Assembly (NCBI GenBank): GCA_001724025.1
Contig: MEDJ01000001.1
Location: 276,002-340,001, forward strand
Source: Acidobacteria bacterium SCN 69-37
Lineage (GTDB): Bacteria; Acidobacteriota; Vicinamibacteria; Vicinamibacterales; SCN-69-37
Reading direction: 5' to 3'
Length of the DNA: 64,000 bases
Shown here in pieces: positions 33,504 to 41,335 of this stretch. The notes beneath the pieces are model-generated. The model was not told the origin of the DNA. It saw nothing but the letters and a program-made list of their open reading frames with translations, and ran no database searches. Position 1 is the first letter of the stretch. The number at the start of each line of letters is the position of its first letter. The position numbers and the translations under genes are program-made.

Positions 33504-35159
33504 CTAGCGCTTCACGCTCTTGCGCGGCCGCGGCGTACGTCCCGCGGTGCTACGCGGTGCGCGCTCGCGCGTCGTGGCCGCGCCCTTGGCCGTCGACCGC
33601 CGGCCGGACGTGCCCGTCGAGGTCCGCGTCGAGGTGCGCGTCGACGTCCGTCGCCGTGTCGGCACCGCCGCGAGATCACCTTCATCACCGCCCGCGCCGG
33701 GACGGTTGAAGTTCGGCTCGTCCGGATCCTCGTCGGTCTCGACAGCGACCGCCGGTGCGGCCGCCAGCGGTTCCGCCTCGACATCGGCCGCCTCATCGCC
33801 AGACGCGATGCTGTCGGCCACGATTGCCACAGTACTGACCGTCACCGCTTCGGTCTCGACGATCGTCACCTCGACGACGTCGGCGTCATCACCGGCCGCC
33901 GGGACGGTGTGGGCCGCCGCGGCCGCGGCTTCGGCCGCCAGTTCGTCCTCGATGTCGAAGATCTTCCTGACGGGCGCCTCGGCCGTCGTGCCCGTGCTGC
34001 CCTGGAACACGCGAATCACGCCCTGGCGATCCCGGTCGACCCGCACGAGGTTCTCGCGCGCCGCAGCCCGCAGCAGATCGACGAGATTCGCAAAGCCATA
34101 CGCGCGTTCGTCGAAGTCCGCGTTCACCTGGCGGATGAGCTGCTTGACGTTGCGCAGGTACATCGGCCAGCGACGCACTTCCCCATTGGCGAGGATGCGC
34201 TTGAATTCCGCGATCCCCTCGTCGTTGCTGCCGATCTGATCCGGCACGGGGCCGTTGAAGCGGCCCCGGCCCTCGCCGTGCGCCTCCTCGGCGTCGCGCG
34301 TCGACGGCGCGGGCGCACTGGTCTCGACCGGCGTTTCGGTGCCGGTCTCGGCGTCGTCTGCTGATGACGGGACGACGACGTCTGCCGCGAGCGCGGCGCC
34401 CTCGACAGGCGTCACGAGCAGGCTGCCCTTGATTTCCTGGAGCTTGAGCACGCCGGCCTTCTCGAGCTTCTCCACGAAGTCGCGGAACGATCCGGCACCG
34501 TAGCTCCGCTCCGAGAACGTCGAGTCGAGCTGCAGCAGCGTCGACTTCAGCAGCCCGAGCTGCGGCGACACCTCGCGATCGGCCAGGACCTTCAGGCCGC
34601 GCGTGACGAGCGGAATCGCCTGCTCGATCGGCGTCCGTTCCACGCGCACGGCGCCACGGTCGGCGTGCCGGCGTCCTCCGCCCGAGGTCGCGATGAGGTT
34701 CTCGTACGCGATGAACTCGTGGCAGTTGCGCTGCATGATGATGCTGGAGAACTGCCGCCCCCCGACGACGAAGACCTTCTTGTCGTACTGCTTGAGCTTC
34801 TCGACGAGGCTGATGAAATCGCTGTCACCACCGACGATGACGAAGGCGTTGATGTGGGGATGGGTGAAGGCCATCTCGAGGGCATCGAGGGCCAGGTTGA
34901 TGTCCGCGCCGTTCTTGTCGCCCCCGGGCGTCAGGTTGCGCTGGACCATCTTGATGGCGTGCTGCGTCAGGCTGCGGCTGTAGCCGCCGGCCCGCTGCCA
35001 GTCGCTGTACGCGGTCTTCGACACCACGTCGCCGCGCTCCTTCAGGGCCTCGAGGACGAGGCCCGCGTCGAAGGACGCGCCCAGCGTGTTCTTCACGCCA
35101 ATCTCAATGTTGTCGAAGTCGATGAATACGGCAATCCGAAGACGGTCGTCCCGAGTCAC
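33504..35159 (-). CDS. NYN-domain protein with LOTUS/OST-HTH modules
   Basis: A 551-residue protein. Residues 1-155 are a NYN (PIN-like) nuclease domain with acidic residues in IAVFIDFDNIE, GADINLALDAL and VIVGGDSDFISLVEKLKQY. Two LOTUS/OST-HTH-type RNA-binding modules follow at about 170-255 (IPLVTRGLKVLADREVSPQL...SFRDFVEKLEKAG) and 310-385 (FKRILANGEVRRW...FANLVDLLRAAARE). The rest is a long acidic, low-complexity stretch and a basic RTSTRTSTRTSTG tail. It probably binds or cleaves RNA. GTG at 35159 has AAAGGA five bases upstream. It lies next to the RhlE helicase on the same strand but 200 bases away. Confidence 0.88.
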   Translation of the reverse strand: MTRDDRLRIAVFIDFDNIEIGVKNTLGASFDAGLVLEALKERGDVVSKTAYSDWQRAGGYSRSLTQHAIKMVQRNLTPGGDKNGADINLALDALEMAFTHPHINAFVIVGGDSDFISLVEKLKQYDKKVFVVGGRQFSSIIMQRNCHEFIAYENLIATSGGGRRHADRGAVRVERTPIEQAIPLVTRGLKVLADREVSPQLGLLKSTLLQLDSTFSERSYGAGSFRDFVEKLEKAGVLKLQEIKGSLLVTPVEGAALAADVVVPSSADDAETGTETPVETSAPAPSTRDAEEAHGEGRGRFNGPVPDQIGSNDEGIAEFKRILANGEVRRWPMYLRNVKQLIRQVNADFDERAYGFANLVDLLRAAARENLVRVDRDRQGVIRVFQGSTGTTAEAPVRKIFDIEDELAAEAAAAAAHTVPAAGDDADVVEVTIVETEAVTVSTVAIVADSIASGDEAADVEAEPLAAAPAVAVETDEDPDEPNFNRPGAGGDEGDLAAVPTRRRTSTRTSTRTSTGTSGRRSTAKGAATTRERAPRSTAGRTPRPRKSVKR

Positions 35160-35360
35160 GCGGTCCTTTCAGGCAGGCTGCAACGCCATCTGCCGGCATC
35201 CGCGCGGAGTCTCTGTCCGCTCTGGTTCGCGACGCCGGCTGGCGTCTGTCGCCGTGTGCTCAATCTGAGCAGTGCCGCAGGGGCACACGGCCGGCCCCTG
35301 CGCTGCGGAGAAACCCGACAAAGTGTAGTGCGGGCGAAGGCGGAAGGAAACAGGAATCGG

Positions 35361-36716
35361 TCAGCGCCCCTGGGCGCGGCCCCGGCCGCCGCCCTGAGGA
35401 GACCGTCCCGCCCCACGCGATCGCCACCGGCCGGCGGCGGGTCCACGGCCCTGCCCCGCACCGGCGCCCACGGGCGCGGGCCCGGCGCCGCGCCGCTCGC
35501 GCCTGGCTTCGGAGCGAGCACGATCCTCGGCCTTCCGCCGCCGGATCTCGGCGATCCGCTGCGCCAGCGGGATCTCGAGCTGCTCGCCGCGTGCGTGGTA
35601 GTCGAACCCGGGCACGGTGACCCGGGGCAGCGGCTTACCGATCGCGCGCTCGATGGCCTGCAGCGAGGCGCGCTCCTCGGGCGACGCGAGCGTGAACGCC
35701 TCGCCCGTCGCTTCGGCGCGGCCCGTGCGGCCGATGCGGTGGACGTAATCCTCGGCCACCACCGGCACGTCGAAGTTGACGACGTGCTCCAGCGCCTCGA
35801 CGTCGATGCCGCGCGCGACGATGTCGGTGGCCACGAGCACGGGGCACTTGCCGCTCTTGAACTCGTCGAGTGCGAGCGTGCGCTGGCCCTGCGACCGGTT
35901 GCCATGGATGCGGCCGCAGCGCACACCGCGCTGCTGCAGCAGTTCGGCCAGCCTGTTGGCGCGGTGCTTCGTGCGCGTGAATACCAGGGCCTGCCGGATG
36001 TCTCCGCGCGCGAACAGCGCCATCAGCAGCGCCGGCTTCAGATCCTCGGATACCGGATAGACCGCCTGGGTGATCCCCGTCGGCGTGGTCGACGGCTTCT
36101 CGCGCTGGATGACGACGGGGTTCTTCAGCATCTCGAGCGTGAGCTGCCGGATCTCCGGCGGCATCGTCGCGCTGAAGAACATCGTCTGGCGGGCCGCCGG
36201 GAGGAACTTGAGGATCTTGCGGATCTCCGGCAGGAATCCCATGTCCAGCATGCGATCGGCTTCGTCGAGCACGAGGAACTCGAGCCCGTCGAGCCTGCCG
36301 TACGGCGCGCGCAGATGCTCGAGCAGACGGCCGGGCGTGGCGATGATGACGTTGACGCCGTGACGGAACGCCTGCTCCTGCGGTCCGGCGCTGACACCGC
36401 CGAACACGGCGGCCGCCTTGACGGGCGTGTGCGCGGCCAGGTCCTTGAAGTCGTCGAACACCTGCGCGGCCAGTTCGCGCGTCGGCACGAGCACGAGCGC
36501 GCGGGTGCCGCGGGCCGGCTGGCTGACGAGCGTCTGCAGGATGGGCAGCAGGAACGAAGCGGTCTTGCCGCTGCCCGTCTGGGCGCAGCCGAGCACGTCG
36601 CGCCCGTCGAGCGCGGGCGGAATGGCCTCGCCCTGGATACCGGTCGGACGAACGAATCCCAGCCCCTCGATGGCACGCAGGAGGGACGGATGGAGATGCA
36701 GATCACTGAAAGTCAA
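35361..36716 (-). CDS. rhlE: DEAD-box RNA helicase, RhlE type
   Basis: A 451-residue helicase with all core motifs in order: Q motif RPTGIQGEAIPPAL, motif I AQTGSGKT, Ia PTRELA, Ib TPGR, II DEAD, III SAT, V TDIVARGID and VI HRIGRTGR, then a Gly/Arg-rich basic tail (GGRGRAQGR). It remodels RNA structure in ribosome assembly and decay. The true start is probably TTG at 36716, giving the usual MTFSDLHLHPSLLRAI N-terminus after AAGGAA; the frame stays open upstream to 36821 but that extension is not conserved in style. Confidence 0.92.
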   Translation of the reverse strand: MTFSDLHLHPSLLRAIEGLGFVRPTGIQGEAIPPALDGRDVLGCAQTGSGKTASFLLPILQTLVSQPARGTRALVLVPTRELAAQVFDDFKDLAAHTPVKAAAVFGGVSAGPQEQAFRHGVNVIIATPGRLLEHLRAPYGRLDGLEFLVLDEADRMLDMGFLPEIRKILKFLPAARQTMFFSATMPPEIRQLTLEMLKNPVVIQREKPSTTPTGITQAVYPVSEDLKPALLMALFARGDIRQALVFTRTKHRANRLAELLQQRGVRCGRIHGNRSQGQRTLALDEFKSGKCPVLVATDIVARGIDVEALEHVVNFDVPVVAEDYVHRIGRTGRAEATGEAFTLASPEERASLQAIERAIGKPLPRVTVPGFDYHARGEQLEIPLAQRIAEIRRRKAEDRARSEARRERRGAGPAPVGAGAGQGRGPAAGRWRSRGAGRSPQGGGRGRAQGR

Positions 36717-36858
36717 CAGCGAGATTCCTTGAAAGGCGCCGGGTACGACAGAACCCTGATTCGACCGTGGAAAGCTGGACCGGATGGCGCAGGCCGGAAC
36801 TGACGGGCGGGGGGCGAACACTTCATCATAACACGAGGCCGCGGGCGGCGGGGCTGTC

Positions 36859-36953
36859 GGAGCCCCGGGGGCTTCAGTGTCGGAGCCCTGGGGCTTCAGC
36901 CCCAGGGGCCCAGCGACGCACGTTCCCCCCGAGGCTGAAGCCTCGGGGCTCCG
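36859..36953. repeat. REP/BIME element upstream of rhlE
   Basis: One truncated unit, one CCCTGGGGC-TTCA-GCCCCAGGGG palindrome and one CCCCGAGGC-TGAA-GCCTCGGGG palindrome in opposite orientation. It lies between the rhlE start and the 61-bp-period repeat. Confidence 0.88.
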
Positions 36954-36970
36954 GACATCAACGCGCCGGA

Positions 36971-37070
36971 CCCACCACTCGCCTGTCGTACCTGTCGTAC
37001 CTGAAAACCGTCGGCCCCAAGCCCCGCCGGGCCCGCCACTCGCCCGTCGTACCTGTCGTACCTGAGAAAA
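36971..37070 (-). repeat. 61-bp-period repeat family, two copies
   Basis: Two copies at 61-base spacing (cores at 36985 and 37046). Read on the minus strand each has a doubled CAGGTACGA core followed by CGGGCGAGTGGCGGGCCC and CGACGG. The first minus-strand copy lies a few bases after the stop of the HAD gene. The same family recurs at 61968-62110. Confidence 0.85.
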
Positions 37071-37074
37071 CGCC

Positions 37075-37758
37075 CTACCTCAGCCACTCCCCCACATCGT
37101 CGAGAAATCCCTGAAAATCCGCATATGTCGCGTGCGGGCCCGGGTCGACGGCGCGCAGCAGATCGGGCGCGTAGCTCGACGTTACGCCCACGCAGTGCAT
37201 GCCGGCGTGACGCGCGGCCTGAATCCCCAGCGGCGCGTCCTCGAATGCGAGACATGCGTCCGGGGCAACGCCGAGCAGTTGGGCCGCGTGCAGGAACACG
37301 TCGGGCGCCGGCTTGCCGTGCGCCACCTGGTCGCCGCGCGCAATCGCCTGGAAACGATCGGCCAGGCCAATCTCGGCCAGCGTGTGCGCCACGTTCTTCC
37401 GCGGGCCCGACGTGGCGACACCGGCGGCAATGCCCCGGGCGTCGAGCCGATCGAGCAGCGGTACGAGCCCCGTGAGCGGCGTCAGCCGGCCGCGCGAGAT
37501 CTCGCGGTACATGCCTTCCTTCTCTTCCTCGAGCGCCTCGATCTCCGCCATCGTCATCTCGCGATCGAAGAGGATCGGGAAAATCTCGCGGTTCCGCTTG
37601 CCGTCGGTGCGCTCGCGCATGGCCATGTCCATGGCCGGCAGCCGGTGACGCGCGACAAAGGCATCGAAGGCCTGCGCGTGCCACGACATGTTGTCGACGA
37701 TGGTGCCGTCGAGATCGAAGATGACGGCCCGGGGACGGAAGCGCGAAAGATCGGACAC
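37075..37758 (-). CDS. HAD-family phosphatase, beta-phosphoglucomutase-like
   Basis: A 227-residue HAD hydrolase of the type with a helical cap: motif I VIFDLDGTIVDN (nucleophile and acid Asp), motif II VATSGPR, motif III Lys in GKPAPDVFLHAAQ, motif IV CLAFEDAPLGIQAA. It dephosphorylates or isomerises a small sugar phosphate; exact substrate unknown. It starts with GTG 20 bases after the VWA gene. The stop is followed at once by the 61-bp-period repeat. Confidence 0.9.
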   Translation of the reverse strand: MSDLSRFRPRAVIFDLDGTIVDNMSWHAQAFDAFVARHRLPAMDMAMRERTDGKRNREIFPILFDREMTMAEIEALEEEKEGMYREISRGRLTPLTGLVPLLDRLDARGIAAGVATSGPRKNVAHTLAEIGLADRFQAIARGDQVAHGKPAPDVFLHAAQLLGVAPDACLAFEDAPLGIQAARHAGMHCVGVTSSYAPDLLRAVDPGPHATYADFQGFLDDVGEWLR

Positions 37759-37778
37759 GCGCCGATCATACAGGGCGC

Positions 37779-38840
37779 CTATTCCGAACCCGCGAGGTAG
37801 GTGCGGCGCGCGCGCACGCTTACGCCCGGACGCGTGACGCGCACCTCGACGTCGTGCAGCCGGCCGTCGAGGTCCGGCGCCGCGAACCCGATCAGATACT
37901 GGCTGTGCAGTTCCTGCGCGACGCGCTCGAAGGTCGATCGCAGGTCGTCGCTCGACTTCAGCTCGAAATAGCCGCCGCCCCCGGCCGCGGCCAGTTCACG
38001 CAGGTCCGGATCCGGCGCGGTGTCGCGGCAGTTGTTCGATGACTGGCGCGTGGGCGCCGGCGCCGCCGACTCCGGCGCACGCGGCGGCAGCCCGCGCGCC
38101 GGTCCGGGGAACCGCGGCGGCTGCGGCGAGATCGGGGCCCCGGGCCTGAACTGGTTCCAGCGCGGCCCGCCGCCGTACGGACGACGACGCGACGTGCCCT
38201 CACACCGGTACGCGAGGCCGACCGCGTAGACCATCGTTTCCTCGCGACGCACGCGCGAGAGCACGCGGTCGAACGTCACGTGCTCGCTGAACGCCGGGGT
38301 ATCGCGGCCGTCGGTGAAGACGAGCACCACGCGCTGCCCTTCTTCGTCCATCAGCGCATCGAGCGCGAGGTTCGTCGCACGCCAGAGCGGCGTGGCGCCG
38401 CTCGGCTGCGGACTGCGATCGATCAGCCCGTACAGCACGGCCTGATCGCTGGTGAACGTCTCGGGCCTGATGCGGATGTATTCGCCGAACGTGCCGATGC
38501 GCACGCGATCCTCGGGCAGCAGGTTCGCGACGAACGCACGCGCCGCGGCCTCGACCCGCGCGGCGTGCGGATCCATCGTGCCGCTGCGATCGAGCATCAC
38601 GACGATGGAGATGGGTCGCTGGCCGGCATCGAAGACGGTGATCGGCTGGCGACGGCCGTTGTCGTAGACCTCGAAGTCCTCGACGCCCAGCGCACCGACC
38701 AGTTGCCCATCACTGTCGACGACGGTGGCGTGAACCGGCACGGTGGCGGCCGCGACGCGGAACTCGGGTTGCTGGGCGTGCAGCCATGCGCTGGCCGCGA
38801 TCGCCGCGGTGAGGGAGACGACTGACAGCGTTCGAGACAT
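37779..38840 (-). CDS. Secreted VWA-domain protein with intact metal site
   Basis: A 353-residue protein with a signal peptide (LSVVSLTAAIAASAWLHA), a short N-terminal beta domain (VPVHATVVDSDGQLVGALGVEDFEVYDNG) and a VWA fold whose metal-ion site is complete: MLDRSGTMDP, the Thr of GATPLW, and VFTDGRDTP. A proline/arginine-rich insertion (about 235-280) precedes a conserved ending DLRSTFERVAQELHSQYLIGF typical of the acidobacterial VWFA-related family. Unlike the VWA protein at 19246-20421, it should bind metal. Function unknown. Confidence 0.87.
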   Translation of the reverse strand: MSRTLSVVSLTAAIAASAWLHAQQPEFRVAAATVPVHATVVDSDGQLVGALGVEDFEVYDNGRRQPITVFDAGQRPISIVVMLDRSGTMDPHAARVEAAARAFVANLLPEDRVRIGTFGEYIRIRPETFTSDQAVLYGLIDRSPQPSGATPLWRATNLALDALMDEEGQRVVLVFTDGRDTPAFSEHVTFDRVLSRVRREETMVYAVGLAYRCEGTSRRRPYGGGPRWNQFRPGAPISPQPPRFPGPARGLPPRAPESAAPAPTRQSSNNCRDTAPDPDLRELAAAGGGGYFELKSSDDLRSTFERVAQELHSQYLIGFAAPDLDGRLHDVEVRVTRPGVSVRARRTYLAGSE

Positions 38841-38929
38841 CAGGCACTCGACTCGGGCAGGGCTGGCTCCCTCATCCTACTCCGGCCGCAGGTCCCGTGG
38901 TACAGTCCGCGCCATTCGAAGGAGGATCC

Positions 38930-39907
38930 GTGCCCACGAACGTCCTGATTACCGGCGCTGCCGGCTTCCTCGGCCAGCGGCTGGCCCGGGCGCTGCTGAC
39001 CGGCACGCCGCTGCTCGACGCGGCGGGCGCCCCCATCACCCTTGACGAATGCCGCCTGCTCGACGTGACCGCGGGCCCGGATCCCGGCGATCGCCGCGCG
39101 CGCTGGATCACCGGGGATCTCGCCGACGATGGCGTGCTGGCCGGAGCGATCGACGCGGACACGCGCGCCGTGTTCCACCTGGCCGCTGTCGTGAGCGGCG
39201 GAGCCGAAGCCGACTTCGATCTCGGGATGCGCGTGAACCTCGATGGCACGCGCGCGCTGCTCGACGCCTGCCGTCGCACCGGGCAGCGTCCCACGGTCGT
39301 GTTCGCGAGTTCGGTGGCCGTCTACGGCGGCGACCACCTCCCCACCATCGTCAGCGACGGCACGCGGCTGACCCCGCAATCGTCCTACGGCACGCAGAAG
39401 GCGATTGGCGAACTGCTCGTCGCGGACTACACGCGCCGCGGATTCATCGACGGCCGCGCGCTGCGGCTGCCGACGATCAGCGTCCGCCCGGGCCGGCCCA
39501 ACCTGGCGCTGTCGTCGTTTGCCAGCGGCATCATCCGCGAGCCGCTCAACGGCGAAACCGCCGTGTGCCCGGTGGCGCCCGAGACGGTGCTGTGGCTGCT
39601 GTCCCCCGCCACCGTCATCGACTGTTTTCTGCACGCCCACAACCTGCCCGGCGATCGCCTCGGGACGGATCGCAGTCTGATCCTGCCCGGACTGGCCGTA
39701 TCCGTGGCGGAGATGGTCGCGGCGCTCGCGCGCGTGGCCGGCCCCGACGTGGCCGCGCGCGTGCACTGGGAGCGCGATCCGCGCGTCGAGCGCGTGGCCA
39801 ATACCTGGCCCGGCCATCTCGACGACGCCCGCGCCCGCGCCCTCGGCTTTCCTGTCGACACCACGTTCGAGGATGTGATCAGGCAGTACATCGAAGACCG
39901 AGGATAG
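38930..39907 (+). CDS. denD: NAD-dependent epimerase/dehydratase, D-erythronate dehydrogenase-like
   Basis: A 325-residue extended SDR. The N-terminal nucleotide site is VLITGAAGFLGQRLARALL, the catalytic set is Ser of FASSVAVYG and the YGTQK tetrad (Tyr-x-x-x-Lys). The insertion after strand 1 (TPLLDAAGAPITLDECRLLDV) and GFIDGRALRLPTISVRPGRPN are typical of DenD, which oxidises D-erythronate or related four-carbon acids. GTG at 38930 is chosen because GGAGG lies 5 bases upstream. No partner genes of that pathway are adjacent, so the substrate is an inference from sequence type. Confidence 0.75.
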   Translation: MPTNVLITGAAGFLGQRLARALLTGTPLLDAAGAPITLDECRLLDVTAGPDPGDRRARWITGDLADDGVLAGAIDADTRAVFHLAAVVSGGAEADFDLGMRVNLDGTRALLDACRRTGQRPTVVFASSVAVYGGDHLPTIVSDGTRLTPQSSYGTQKAIGELLVADYTRRGFIDGRALRLPTISVRPGRPNLALSSFASGIIREPLNGETAVCPVAPETVLWLLSPATVIDCFLHAHNLPGDRLGTDRSLILPGLAVSVAEMVAALARVAGPDVAARVHWERDPRVERVANTWPGHLDDARARALGFPVDTTFEDVIRQYIEDRG

Positions 39908-39977
39908 GCTGGGAGCCTGCGGGCTGGAAGGAGGCAGGAAGGCCTTCCAGTCTCCTCCCAGCCCGTCGCCTCCCAGC
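39908..39977 (+). terminator. 70-base near-perfect hairpin between denD and pepT
   Basis: Arms beginning GCTGGGAG and ending CTCCCAGC pair along almost the whole 70 bases, with an inner GGCTGGAAGGAGG...CTCCTCCCAGCC part and a GGAAGGCCTTCC centre. It starts 1 base after the denD stop. No T tract follows; it may end transcription or protect the denD message. Confidence 0.5.
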
Positions 39978-39994
39978 CTTGCCATAATCTCTCC

Positions 39995-41245
39995 ATGCGT
40001 CCTCCTTCCGAGTCCGTCGTCGATCGGTTCCTGCGGTACGTCCGGATCAATACCGAGTCGCGCGAAGGCGCCGAGTCGGTCCCGAGCACCGCGGGACAGT
40101 GGGATCTCATCCGGCTGCTGGAACGCGAACTGCGCGATCTCGGCGCCGTCGACATCCATGTGAGCGAACACGGCATGCTGCGCGCGCGTGTTCCGTCGAC
40201 CGTCGCGAGGGACGTCCCATGCGTCGGTCTGCTCGCGCACGTGGACACATCGCCCGCCGTGTCGGGAGCCAACGTCACGCCCATCGTCCACGTGAACTAC
40301 CAGGGCGGCGATCTGGTGCTGCCCGGCGATCGTTCGCAGGTGCTTTCCCCGGCGGACTGGCCCGTGCTGCGCGACATGGTGGGCGATGACGTCATCACGA
40401 GCGACGGGACGACGCTGCTCGGCAGTGACGACAAGGCCGGTGTCGCGGCCATCATGACGCTGGTGGATGTACTGCGACAGAACGCGGACCTGCCCCATGG
40501 CCCGATTGCCGTGGGATTCACGACGGACGAGGAAGTGGGCGGCGGTATCGACAAGTTCGACGTCGCGGCCTTCGGGGCCGCATTCGCCTACACGGTCGAC
40601 GGCGACGCCCTTGGCGAGATCAACGACGAGAGCTGGAATGCGCGCGGCGGCACGATCACCTTCCACGGCCTGAGCGCACATCCAGGATCGGCGAAGGGCG
40701 TGATGATCAACGCGGCGTACGCGGCCGCACACTTCCTCACCAGCCTGCCGGCCACGCTGCGGCCCGAGCACACGGACGGACGCGACGGGTTCATCCACCC
40801 GTACGGCGGTACGCTCGACGTCGACAGGGCCGCGGTGACGATCATCCTGCGCGACTTCGAGGTCGCCGGCCTCGACGAACAGGAGGCGCTGGTGCGGCGG
40901 CTCGCAGCCGACGCGGTCGAGGCATGCCCGGGCGTGACGGTGGAGATCGCGCTGCGCGATCAGTACCGCAACATGCGCGAGGTGCTCGACAAGCACCCGC
41001 ACCTGGTCGAGTGGGCGCTCGACGCCGCGCGGCGCGCCGGGCTGCCGGCGCGCACGCGGGCGATTCGCGGCGGCACCGACGGGTCGCGCCTCACCTTCCG
41101 CGGCCTGCCCTGTCCCAACATCTTCACGGGCGGACACAATTTCCACAGCCCGCTCGAGTTCAACTCGCGCCGCGGACTCGAGAAGACGGCCGAGACACTG
41201 CTGCACCTGGCGAGAATCGTGGCCGAACACCGCGGCGAACGCTGA
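39995..41245 (+). CDS. pepT: Peptidase T (tripeptide aminopeptidase)
   Basis: A 416-residue M20B metallopeptidase. Metal ligands and catalytic residues are visible: His in GLLAHVDTSP, Asp in TLLGSDDKAG, Glu pair in GFTTDEEVGGG, Asp in YTVDGDALGE, and His in GGHNFHSPLEF. The dimerisation domain with SAHPGSAKGVM lies between them. It removes the N-terminal residue of tripeptides in the cytoplasm. Length is standard. Confidence 0.95.
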   Translation: MRPPSESVVDRFLRYVRINTESREGAESVPSTAGQWDLIRLLERELRDLGAVDIHVSEHGMLRARVPSTVARDVPCVGLLAHVDTSPAVSGANVTPIVHVNYQGGDLVLPGDRSQVLSPADWPVLRDMVGDDVITSDGTTLLGSDDKAGVAAIMTLVDVLRQNADLPHGPIAVGFTTDEEVGGGIDKFDVAAFGAAFAYTVDGDALGEINDESWNARGGTITFHGLSAHPGSAKGVMINAAYAAAHFLTSLPATLRPEHTDGRDGFIHPYGGTLDVDRAAVTIILRDFEVAGLDEQEALVRRLAADAVEACPGVTVEIALRDQYRNMREVLDKHPHLVEWALDAARRAGLPARTRAIRGGTDGSRLTFRGLPCPNIFTGGHNFHSPLEFNSRRGLEKTAETLLHLARIVAEHRGER

Positions 41246-41250
41246 CGGTC

Positions 41251-41323
41251 GGAGCCTTGGATCGGAGCCCTGGGGCTTCAGCCCCAGGGGGCGTCTCCCC
41301 GAGGCTGAAGCCTCGGGGCTCCG
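41251..41323. repeat. REP/BIME element between convergent pepT and hybrid kinase genes
   Basis: A short half-unit, one CCTGGGGC-TTCA-GCCCCAGG palindrome and one CCCCGAGGC-TGAA-GCCTCGGGG palindrome in opposite orientation; placement between two gene ends suggests a bidirectional transcript-end function. Confidence 0.88.
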
Positions 41324-41335
41324 GTTTGTGCCGCC

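Noticed and set aside
31554..34364. A 936-codon plus-strand frame
   Set aside because: Antisense to the barrel, PhoD and NYN genes; Arg-rich with no recognisable motif.
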